Positions 1 to 10,000 of a stretch of DNA of 64,000 nucleotides are shown here, in pieces (the stretch's first letter is position 1; each line of letters begins with the position of its first letter). Under the pieces are notes generated by a model, which searched no databases, was not told where the DNA came from, and saw only the letters and a program-made list of their open reading frames with translations. A program made the translations under genes and the position numbers. Origin of the DNA: Tremella fuciformis (lineage: Eukaryota > Basidiomycota > Tremellomycetes > Tremellales > Tremellaceae); assembly GCA_032768795.1 (NCBI GenBank), contig CP136498.1, forward strand, positions 682,001 to 746,000. The letters are read 5' to 3'.

Positions 1-2180
1 GAGCACATATGCCGGCGAGCAGGTGGACTCGAGTGCTCTGTGGCTGCGCGGAGACCGGGCGAAGCGATAGACGTATCGGTGGCGAAGGTAGCCAGAGGCG
101 ATGATATTCCGCAGGGCCATCGTGGATAAGACTGGCCGGCTCTCCTACAGGAAATTGGTCGGTGGGCTGTACAGCTTTGTCGTGTTTTTGTTCTGTCGTA
201 GCACTCGAAGTTGGCGCATCGCTTTCTGACATCCTATCGCGGTCATCTGAAAGTCAGCCACAGACACCCGAAGTCGATGCCGACAGGACGCACTTTCCAG
301 GTCTGCTGCCTCAGCGGTCACAGCGCGTCTTGCCCTGGTAGCGCAAGGCAAGCACAGACTAGTCGCGTAGTAGCATCGAAGATGAGCGAGCGGCGCACGG
401 ATAGCCGCACGAAGCAGATAGCTGACGGAATTGTGCAGCGAGGGCCGGTACATGTGCCGAGCGAGCGAGCAGATGCCCCAGTCGAGCCTTCCGATCTCAC
501 GCGTACGAGAAGACAACTGGAAGTCAGCGACAAGCTTGACCACTGGCGACAGAGATCGTCCCACTCACCCTGACTGCCTCGTGGGCCCGGCAGGAGGCCG
601 AAGTGTGCCGTCCGTCACGACAGTCTCTGACCGTGTCTTGAGGCTCGGCAAGGTCGCCAGGGAGAGGTCTCCCCTTGTGCCGAACACAGCCGACGGGCAC
701 GAAGACGCCTCAGTCGATTCGTGGATCCTAACGCTGAGGTGGGGCTGTCTGTTGGTTCACTTCTCCAGATGCTCTTCTGCCTGCCCGAACAGGCTAGAAG
801 CCGATGGCATACCGACAACAGCAGAAGCGGAAGCCAGTCTGAACGCGGGTGTGGTCGAGACGGGCTTGTGCAGCTGTTGCCGAGTATGCAAAGGTGGAAC
901 AAGCCCCCTCTCCTCTCCCCTGCTTGAGCTCCATCTCTGCGGCTGTCCAAGGCCAAGGTCCCGGGGCATGCAGTTGTCGTTCTCCTCGGCGCAGTTCGTG
1001 AGCTGTTGAGCGACCAAGGAGACCATAGGTAGTCGACGAGTGCCTGCCGGACAATTTGCCAAGCGGGAAATCGCAAGCGTATTGCCGTTGAGCGAGGGGT
1101 GCGTCGACTGTCCGTCAGCATATTCGAAACACCCACGAGAGGACAACATCAACTGGCGATGCCTTTCTGCTGGGTCCATTCTTCGTGTTGCACCGCCCTC
1201 TCCTTGGTGTGGCCGCTCTGGAGTCCGAAATAATGGCGGTCGCGCCAATGTCCCGCTCCCGTCCACACTGGCGGCCCACTGCTCCCTCTCGATATCGTGG
1301 ATCCCGAACCGTGTTGGGACTGCCCCGCCTAGTGGACAGCGGCATAACTGCTTGAAGCATCGTCCTGGCGATACAATCCTAGGGAGCTGCCCGTTGGGCT
1401 CCCGCGGGTCGCCGCATCATCTGCAAGTCAGCCATTCGGTCTAAAAGCATGGAAGTTGCAGCAGAAAGATAACCCACGCGGAGCGCCAAGGGCTTTGATG
1501 GTCTGAAGACTTCTTCGACATCCCTCCTAGTCACGACAACAGACAGTCTCCAACTGATGGTCACCAGTTCCGGCGTCAGAAGCTTGCCCAACTGGGGTGA
1601 TGGGCTTGGTCGATGGCGATGTCTTTGTGCTGACCTGCCAGAGGGCAAAGAGCGAATGCGTCCGCGCAAAGGATACGTGTCGTGACGGAGTCGGCTGCGC
1701 TTTGGAGCAAAGGCTTTATCATTCGTGCAGTGGGGCAAGATCCAAGCAGTCGCAGCGAGGGCTCGAACATGTTGATGTCTTCCATGCATCCCTTCACCTT
1801 TGATGGCGAGCTGTGAGGCGTAGAGTCTTCAAGCGCATCTGATGTCGTTGATTGTGATCCGGACGCCAGCACAAGGGTTACTGGACACCTCTAACTGTCA
1901 GCCGGGAACCTGGCGGGCCGCGACGCCCAGGCATGATCACCGAGGGCATAAGGATCAGGCAGTACTCACGAGTGAGTTGAAAGTCTAGATGACCTGAGTG
2001 TCCACCTGACGCAGCATCTGTACAGGTCCGCCAACACGACATGAACCTTGTGTGACTGGACGCACTAGACTGGGTCTTATGGTTCGAGACAGAGCCATTG
2101 TCGGGCAGGCCCATCGAGGTGTAGCGCATCGATAATTGCACCGGCCCGTAAATGTAACCTCGCGTCTTCGAAAAGCTCGC
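1..2180. other. No supported gene; left flank of the first Tc1-like element
   Basis: Short open frames overlap on both strands with no recognisable domain, no conserved start and no consistent splice pattern. I see no terminal repeats or RNA gene. This is probably eroded intergenic sequence, although short exons of an unrecognised gene cannot be excluded. Confidence 0.4.
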
Positions 2181-2182
2181 TA

Positions 2183-2209
2183 CAGTGGGGTGTCACACCG
2201 GACGGGACA
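2183..2209 (+). repeat. Left terminal inverted repeat of the first Tc1-like element
   Basis: The sequence begins CAGTGGGGTGTCACACCGGA directly after the TA at 2181-2182. It matches the right end (5096-5122, reverse complement) at 26 of 27 positions, differing only at position 21 (C versus T). Confidence 0.93.
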
Positions 2210-2350
2210 CCCAAATTTCCGTGCGTTTTAGCGACCGCCATCACCGAGATCCATGTAGCTCATGCATGCAAACAGCTAGAAGTCTGTAAATCAGGAAAAC
2301 CACGCTCGTGGACGCACGGAACACTAACCTCAAACCGTACAGCTCTATCC

Positions 2351-4963
2351 TTAGTATTTTGTGGGCAAACCCCCTCGCATCCGGACCATCTCCAGCCTCC
2401 TTATCATGCTATCCACTGTGTTGTCGATAATGTGCTGTGGTATTGAATCCCACAGCTGAGAGACAACCTCAAACAGCTCATCCTTCTTGGTAGGCTTCTT
2501 GGGCATCGCAGCAAGTCGTCGCTTGATCCATGCCCAACAGTTCTCAATGGGGTTCAGGTCCGGCGAGTAAGGAGGGTGATCGATGTATCTGAACCCCATC
2601 TCCGCGCCCACAATCCTTGCTTGATCGCAGGTGTGTATCTTGACATTGTCCTCAAGGATCCGTGGGGTTGCATAGCCTCGCCAAGAGCTGTTCACATTTG
2701 TCCAGCATCGTTTGAGCTCACCTCTTGAGATCTGCTCGGCATAGATCTTGGCTGTGACCCCCTTCCTCTTCCCCTTGCTCTGAGAACAGTCAAAGCGGAC
2801 CAGCTTTGACCTCCCCCCATGCCAAACCGCTCCCCAAACCATCACAGAGCACCTCCCAGAGAACATCTTGGCTGTCAGGAAACCGACACGGCATCCTGAC
2901 CACGAGACTACCACGAGGCAGCTTCCGACGGAAACACACAGAGGATCCTACGAACTACGGAACGGGAGCAATGCGGAATCGTCGCTATTAGTTACGGATA
3001 ACTACGACTTGCTCTCGAAGGCGTTGGAACGAACTGGAGAATGATAGAAGAATCCATCTCAGTTTTCCATCGGCCGAGTCGAGATAGGAACGCACACAAG
3101 GAGAAGAATCAGGTCCACGATAACGGAGGATAGAGTTATCTCGCAGTCAGGGCCACGGGACGGAGGCCAACGACGATAAGGACAACGACGGGCACGCAAA
3201 GAGATTAGATGCAAGCCATCGCGGAGAGAAGACGATAGAAGAGAAGAGAGACGACGAGAGAATACTAGAGAATATTGGAAACAAGTAGAAACGACTAGGA
3301 AAACGAAGAAACGATCCACGAAGGACGACGCTAGAAGAATTGGAAAGAGAACGGAAGAGAGCAAATGGATACTTAAGAAGGAAGATCGCAGAGGAAGATC
3401 CTCAGCGATCTAGTTAACTAGTCCTCTAGATAGAACGTCTACTTAGAGAATAGACCGTACCAGTGACGAGAGATAGATAAGTGAAGTGAGTCTTGATCGC
3501 TCCTCACCCAGCTTGGTTCCATCCTACTCTTGTTCGTTACTATCTGTTACGAATAGTCGTTGATAGTTAGCAGCCTGAACCGATAGATTGATTTAGGTGA
3601 GCTTTGTCAGACCTGTACCCGGTGACCTGTATTAGATCCAACTAAAGCTCACCTAAATCAATCTATCGGTTCAAGCTGCTAACTATCAACGACTATTCGT
3701 AACAGATAGTAACGAACAAGAGTAGAGTGGAACCAAGCTGGGTGAGGAGCGATCAAGACTCACCTCACTTATCTATCTCTCGTCACTGGTACGGTCGATT
3801 CTCTAAGTAGACGTTCTATCTAGAGGACTAGTTAACTAGATCGCTGAGGAACTTCCTCTGCGATCTTCCTTCTTAAGTATCTGCTGACTCTCGCCCGCTC
3901 TCACTCTGATCCTTCTAGCATCGTCCTTCGTGGATCGTTCCATCGTTCTCCTAGTCGCTTCTACTCGTTCCCAATACTCTCTAGTATTCTCTCGTCGTCT
4001 CTCTTCTCTTCTATCGTCTTCTCTCCGCGCTGGCTTGCATCTAATCTCCTTGCGTGCCCGTCGTCGTCCTTATCGTCCTCGGTCTCCGCCCCGTGGCCCT
4101 GACTGTGAGATAACTCTATCCTCCGTTATCGTGGACCTGACTCTTGTCCTTGCGTGCGTTCCTATCTCAACTCGGCCGATGGAAGACTGAGACGTATCCT
4201 TCTATCGTTCTCCAGGTTGTTCCAGCGCTTTCAAGAGCAAGTCGTAGTTATTCGTGACTAATAGTGACGGTTCTATCGTACTCACGTTCTTCGGTTCGTA
4301 GGATCCTTTGGATGTTTCCGTCGGAAATTGCCTCGTGGTAGTCTCGTGGTCAGGATGCCGTGTCGGTTTCCTGACAAGCTTTAGTTGGATCCAAAACAGG
4401 TCCCCGGGTACAGGTCTGACATTGGCCGCCAAGCACTCCTTCCTGTATTCCTCCCCCTTGCAACGCGTCACCCATGACTTTACAGTCCCCACAGAGCGCA
4501 TAGAGGCTTCATCGGTGAAGATGGTGCATCGCCAAGCGTCCAAGCTGTCCAGGCGGTGTTGTTGAGCATAAGAGCGTCGCAGAGAGAGTGCACGCTTGTC
4601 TAGGAAGGGTTTGAGCCTTGCTATGCGCCGCTTCATGCCAAAAACGGCCATGATTCGCCTCAAGGATGACTGAGAGAGGGAGAGCCCATGAGAGGCGAGG
4701 ATGGGGATGAGTTGTGCCGGGGTAGAGCGCCGGTTCTTGTTGATTATGCGCCGGATGCGATAGAGGGATCGAAGATCAAACTGAGGGGAACGTCTGTGCG
4801 CAGGAGGCGATGCAGTGGTGCCGGTCTTGATGTAGTCTTGCAGCCAGCGATTTATAGAGCTTTTGGAAGCGCCAGTTTCATCGGCAACAGCGCGGCATGA
4901 CGATTTTGATGCCGCTCCAGCCATAAAAGCTCTCTCAATGTCGTTGAAGTGTTTCCCAGTCAT
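2351..4963 (-). pseudogene. Tc1-like DD34E transposase, disrupted
   Basis: The enzyme would bind the terminal repeats and cut and paste the element. The N-terminal half (4963 down to about 4376) begins at an ATG and carries a helix-turn-helix of the Tc1 type and the first catalytic Asp in the motif FTDEAS. The C-terminal half (about 2872 down to 2351, stop TAA) carries the second Asp in LEDN and the Glu in NPIENCW, with 34 residues between them (DD34E). The 1.5 kb foldback lies between the first and second catalytic Asp. Both halves fall in one frame once about 1,503 bases are skipped, giving roughly 370 codons, normal for the family. I conclude a previously intact gene was inactivated by one insertion. 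Confidence 0.9.
2873..4376. mobile_element. Foldback-like long palindromic element inside the transposase gene
   Basis: Two arms of about 733 bp (2873-3605 and 3644-4376) are inverted copies of each other and flank a 38-nt centre. By eye the arms are very similar but not identical; a sampled stretch of about 150 bp differs at roughly one base in twelve. The outer ends read GTCAGGAAACCGACACGG and its complement, and the inner ends read up to AGCTTT and AAAGCT. Mirror-image open frames at 3059-3364 (minus) and 3930-4190 (plus) encode near-identical peptides, but this follows from the palindrome and I do not regard them as genes. No clear target-site duplication is visible: the left flank ends CTTGGC and the right flank starts AGCTTT. 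No transposase is encoded, so the element is non-autonomous or arose by inverted duplication. Confidence 0.85.
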
Positions 4964-5095
4964 GATGAGATGTTGAAGAAGCTACAGGCGCGCTCATGTG
5001 CTCTTAAGACCACTAGATTGGTGCATAAACAAGTAAACAACGCGGTCATACAGTCACTGGAGGAGCACAACGCGTCGCAAAGTAGGTACATTATC

Positions 5096-5122
5096 TGTCC
5101 CATCCGGTGTGACACCCCACTG
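5096..5122 (-). repeat. Right terminal inverted repeat of the first Tc1-like element
   Basis: This is the reverse complement of the left repeat with one mismatch and is followed by TA at 5123-5124. The pair defines both element boundaries. Confidence 0.93.
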
Positions 5123-5124
5123 TA

Positions 5125-6548
5125 AGTCTGGCGACGATCGGCACATCAGCTCGTGCTGGACGCAAGAGGCGGTACCTACGCGTGAAGGCCTCCACATGGT
5201 AGCCACACTCCGGCCGACAAGTCTCAGTCCGCTCAACCATGCCACCAGATCTTGTAGAGGATAGGCGCGTCGGACGACATACACGCACGCCAAGAGAGCC
5301 ATGCCTTGCCCTCGTCCCGGGCAGAATGAGAGAGGAGAGAGAGAGAGAGAGTCGCGCGCGGAGTACGGCAAGCATTCGGCGGCAAAAGGTCGTCAAGAAT
5401 CGGAAGCCGGAGGGCGCCGATGAGCCGGAAACGCGTGCGCGAGGGATGCTCATGACTGGCATATAGCGAAGGTTCTTCCGGCCGGACATGTCTTTCTTCA
5501 CACTCTTTGGGCCGCTCGTAAAGCTGGCATAGGTTGTCGTCCGTGCCATCGAGCGAATCAGGCTTTACGACTCATTAGTGTCGGATCTTCTCAGCAGTAA
5601 AGACAGCTCACCCTGTCCATAATCTAGGTGGAAGTCGTGTCAAGAATTTGGCATCCTCGTGCAGGGGTGACGGTGTCTAAAGACATCAGCCATGCCAGCT
5701 TGACTTCGGGACATGACTCACCAACGGTACGTCAACACGGTGTGACGGCCCCGTCCCGCCCAGCGGCCTCGATGGCCTGTATGACAGATGTCGCGACAAG
5801 CTATTGGCGAAAAGAGTCCGGCGGCAAGCTCTGCCTGTATCCTGCACATTGCTCGGCGCTCGATTTGGGGTGTGAGGCGGACGCTGGGTCTTCTGGGTCT
5901 CGGATGCCTTCGTATGCAGGATCGATGGGCATGCTGCGAGGAGGTATATGATTTGCGCATAAGGCCTCGCTGTCGGTCCACCGGTCATCCTCGCAGGCAT
6001 TGCCCGACATATCCGCCCGCCATGACGTGGAAGGGGCCACGTTGTTGCCCGCTCCCGGCTCCGCTCTCTCCATTCCGGGTGGCCCTTCCCACGGGCCCAG
6101 CTTGCCCTCGATGAACACCTTTAGGCCTCGTGATACAGCCAGTCCTCTGGTTGCTTGACCGAGCTCAATTGATGATGAGGTCGTCGGCTGTGGGGGGGCG
6201 CCCGAACGCTGTCAAAGCAGGCGCTGTAGGGAAAAGTGGCATATGTCGATGGGCGGGTGACGGGAGAGGGGTGTGGGCGAACAGGTTCACGATGCCTGGA
6301 AGTTCAGCTCATAACCATGCCAATTACGAGGGGATGACTGACTGGCTATCTCCGATTCGCCTGCCTGGTGTTGCTCCAATTCGTCCGTAGATCCACGTCG
6401 TCGTGCGACACTTGGCACCCCGCCCCGCGGGGATCTCTGCCTCTTGTTCCCCTTGATTTGAGAGATGTTCTTGACGCGTCGGGCCGTCCTCCGTCTGAAG
6501 CAGCCGCATGACGTGTGTACCGAAGAAGATTAGCGATGTCTCGGGCGG
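5125..6548. other. No supported gene between the Tc1-like and copia elements
   Basis: Overlapping short frames occur on both strands without a recognisable domain. A purine run rich in GA is present near 5327-5350. The copia element inserted at the right edge. The minus-strand frame running through 6324-6553 continues past the insertion site, but I cannot identify it. Confidence 0.35.
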
Positions 6549-6553
6549 TTGTC
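6549..6553. repeat. Target-site duplication TTGTC, left copy
   Basis: TTGTC directly precedes the 5' LTR and is repeated at 12273-12277 directly after the 3' LTR. A 5-bp duplication is standard for copia integrase. Confidence 0.95.
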
Positions 6554-6731
6554 TGTTGAACAATAGGCCCCGAGGACGCCTCATAGGGTCAGAATTGCCT
6601 CTTTGGGTAGGATGCGGAGCAGGACAATAAGACCATGAGCGAGCGGCCATGCACAGGCCGCCAGAGCGCTGCTCATATATGTACAGAGTTGCAGAGAGGG
6701 ACGAATGCATAGCTCTCATCGTTGTGTAACA
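6554..6731 (+). repeat. 5' LTR of the copia element
   Basis: The repeat starts TGTTGAACAATAGG and ends GTTGTGTAACA. It contains a TATA-like stretch (CATATATGTACAG) about 120 bp in, a plausible Pol II promoter. It is identical to 12095-12272. Confidence 0.96.
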
Positions 6732-6747
6732 GATTAAAAGTCCCAAG
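6732..6747 (+). promoter_or_regulatory. Primer-binding site, matches a tRNA-Lys(UUU) anticodon arm
   Basis: The sequence directly after the LTR does not match a tRNA 3' CCA end. Its reverse complement, CTTGGGACTTTTAATC, fits an anticodon stem-loop with loop CUUUUAA (anticodon UUU, lysine) and the first stem pairs G-C and A-U. This is the arrangement seen when a cleaved half-tRNA primes minus-strand synthesis, known for Drosophila copia and yeast Ty5 with initiator tRNA-Met. Use of tRNA-Lys here is my inference. Confidence 0.55.
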
Positions 6748-7073
6748 CCTCAGCCCGAGACTACAGAGAGCATACCGCTGGCTATCTGTCGAGCTGTCGC
6801 CGCTGCCGCAGACGCTCTAGATACCGCCACCACCGAGCCGTCGCCGTCTACCGTCGCGGACGCTCGAGGAAGTTCCTAGCCGTCAGAGAAGGCTAGAGGA
6901 AGAACGAGAACACCTCGTAAGCACACAGGGAGAGCGTCGGGCCTAGTAACAGGCGCTCTATCGCGAAAGTCGTCCCCTGCGAGGTATCGTTCCGCTGACG
7001 CACACTCTGCCGTCAACCGTCATTACAGCACCCCCGCGTGTGCACAGACCATCCCCTACATACCTTTATCGTC

Positions 7074-10000
7074 ATGTCCGCCACCAGAGTCAACATAGAC
7101 GCGATTCCCAAGCTCTCGCATGATCCCTCGTCATACGCGCCATGGCGGGCGGCTGTAGAAGTTGCCCTGCAACTCGGAGACTGCTGGAACGCCGCTTTGG
7201 GCCTCGATCCCGAGCCAGGGCGCGTCGCAGCCACCGAGCGCCGCATTCGAGCTGGTTCCGTCATGCCGACAGGCTCGGATACCGGTGGGGCCATGACGAG
7301 CGAGGATAAGAAGGATTGGGAGAGGTGGCAAGCCCGAGAGAGCAGGGCACAGGCGATGTTGAAGGGGACGGTTTCTGAGGCCGTCCGGCTCGACATTGAG
7401 GATCTGCTCGCTGCAGCCGATATGTGGCTATATTGCGACAAAATGCACGAGGCCGACCTCCTCGAGAATCAGAGGATCGTGCACGCTCGCCTGTGGACGC
7501 TCGATCTCAGAGGCGACGCCTCTGCGGACGAAATGAGCGCTCATGTCGAGACGTTCTCCAAGGCGATTTCGGACGGCAAGCGCGTCGGGATCGTCCTGAG
7601 CGACACCGAGCGCGCTCAGAGGTTCCTCGCCACCATCCTCGACCCAGCCTTCAATATCGTAAGGGCTGAATTGGCCCCTATCGCCAAGGACAAGCAGTCC
7701 TGGGCCGTCGTGCTCTCGAAATACACGACCGAGATCGCGCGACGACGGGCTAGGCCGCCTCAAGGCCGTCAAGGTAACGGCGGTGGCAAACCGCTCGCGA
7801 TGGCTGTCGAGCGTCGTCCTCGATTTGAGAGAGACAAGACCAATGATGAATGTCGTCATTGCGGCAAGAAGGGCCATTGGGAACGTGATTGCCGCAAGAA
7901 GGCTGCAGAACTGCAGCGCGGTGGCCTACAAGGCCGAGGCGGTCGCTCATCTCGGCAGAGAGGTGGCCGAGGTGAGCGGAAGGGCGTCCAAGATCGTCAG
8001 GACACCGCCGCCGCCGCCGCCGATAAGAGGATCACGATCCCGCCTAAGGCCGACTCCGGACTGCTCGCTGCAGCCCTGGAAATCGACATGGATCCGTGGG
8101 CCGGTTTGACCGTTGCCACAACCGAATGGGCCGAGCTCGATGACGATAGCGACGATCGCATCGTCTTTCCCGACCAGCTCGATGATCCGTGGTTTGAGGA
8201 CGGGTCTGCAGAAGCTAGCGACGCTTTGTTCACCACAGACACTCTGCAGGTCGAGTCGGAAGCCGTCGAGCCCGTTTGGGTGCTTGATAGCGGGGCCACC
8301 GATCATTTGACCCCGCACAGGTCGATCCTAAAGCGCGTCCGCCGTCTCGAGACGCCTCGAGTCTTTGGGCTAGCCAGCGACACCGGCACAATGCAGGCCG
8401 TCGAGGTAGGCGAGGTAGACTTGGTCTTGTCCTCTGGGCAACGCCTCACGCTCCGAGACGTCTACCACGTCCCGACGGCTCGAATCAGCCTCTGCTCCCT
8501 GTCGAGGCTGCTGCGATGGGGCTGGCGGGCGGATCTCAAGGGCGACGGCGGGACGCTCGAGCGACGGCAGGAAAGGCTAGCTCTGCGGAAGAAAGGCTCG
8601 CTTTGGACCGTTCGGCTCGGGACGACACGACCGACGATTCTGCTCGCAACCGCTGCCAACGCTAGATCACCGCTCGAGGCTGAACATCAGCGTCTAGGCC
8701 ATATAGGCGTTGAGCGGCTCAAAGAACTGGGTAGGAAAGACCTGCTCACTGAGCCCTGGCGTGCCTATAAGGACGACCCGTTCGTCACAGCTAGCTGCGA
8801 GGTGTGCGCCCGCACCAAAATTACCAGGCCGCCGAAGGCTGGTGACGCTCCGCTGCTCAGAGGCGGCGGCGACGGTGTCGGCGTTGATGTCGACATTACC
8901 GGGCCATTTGAGACGTCCATCGATGGATGCGAGAACATGCTCATAGCTATCGAGCGCTCGAGCAAGATCCTAGGCGTGGTTCCGATAGGCCGCAAGTCGG
9001 AGGCGTTTAACGCCTTGCGGCAATTCCTAGCCAAAGTCGAGCGGCAGCTCGGAGATCGCGTCCGAGTCATTCGCAGCGACGGCGGGGGCGAGTTCGACAG
9101 CTTGGAAGCCCGCGCGTTCTATCAGTCAGCCGGTATTCAGCATTATATGACCCCGCGCTACACGCCAGAGCTGAACGGGGCGGCTGAGCGGACGATACGC
9201 ACGATCAAAGACATGACGGCCGCGATGTTGGCTGATAGCCGTCTTCCTCACGCCTATTGGTCTTTCGCGGCCCGTTACGCCGCAGTAATCATCATGAAGC
9301 TGTCTGTGTCAGCCAGGACGGGCCTATCGGCTTGGAGCGCGCTTACAGGGCGAGAGAGAGGCCTAGAGTCCGTCCTGCGATTCGGGCAAAGGTGTCATGC
9401 GCAGATCCCGTCTCAGATCCGCCGCAAAGCGTCGTTTACGATAGAGCGCGGCGAGGCGTGTCGAGTGCTCGGTCAGAGTGAGGCCCAGAGTGGCTGGATC
9501 GTCCAGATCGACGCCACGGGCAAGATTGCCCATCGAAGAGACGTCAAAGTGCTCGAGATGTCGAAGGACGATGGGGCCGATGTCGGTCACGTGACCCAAA
9601 GCGACCGAGCACAGCTCATACCGGTTGGATCGATGGGAGGCAAGATCGCCAGTCATTCGAGCAGGAATGATGATAGAGACGATCTGGAGGTATCTGAGGA
9701 TCAGCAGGACTCCGGGCAAGCCCAGAAAAATGTCGCTGGGGTGGATGCATTGGGAGAAGAGCTCACAATCAACGATCCCGCACCGGTCACTTCCAACACG
9801 TCCGAGCAGCCCCGGGTCCCCGGTCCGTCCCGACTGCCAGTGGCCACCAATCGCTCCAGGATCCCCGTGGCCGAGCGCTGGACGTATGTACCCGTCACAG
9901 CAACGCCACTGCCACCTCCTGTCGACACCAGCGCCGTCGGCCGGCCCGTCCGGGAGAAGAGGCCGCCTCCAAAATTCGGTGCTATCGCAGAACGGCTCCA

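Larger units (their letters stand above)
2183..5122 (-). mobile_element. Tc1/mariner-like DNA transposon split by a foldback insertion
   Basis: The ends are 27-bp inverted repeats with one mismatch, starting CAGTGGGGTGTCACACCGGA, and each end is flanked by TA (2181-2182 and 5123-5124), the target duplication typical of the superfamily. The element is 2,940 bp long. Removing the internal 1.5 kb palindrome leaves about 1.44 kb, the normal size of a Tc1-like element. The single transposase gene runs on the minus strand and is interrupted by the palindrome, so this copy cannot encode an intact enzyme. The good terminal repeats mean it could still be moved in trans. Confidence 0.93.

Noticed and set aside
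3059..4190. Two near-identical open frames on opposite strands as genes
   Set aside because: They are mirror images produced by the palindrome. No domain is present and neither is conserved beyond what the inverted repeat explains.
7038..7073. Copia frame starting at 7038
   Set aside because: The codon is GTG. The first ATG in the frame is at 7074, which fits a eukaryotic start.
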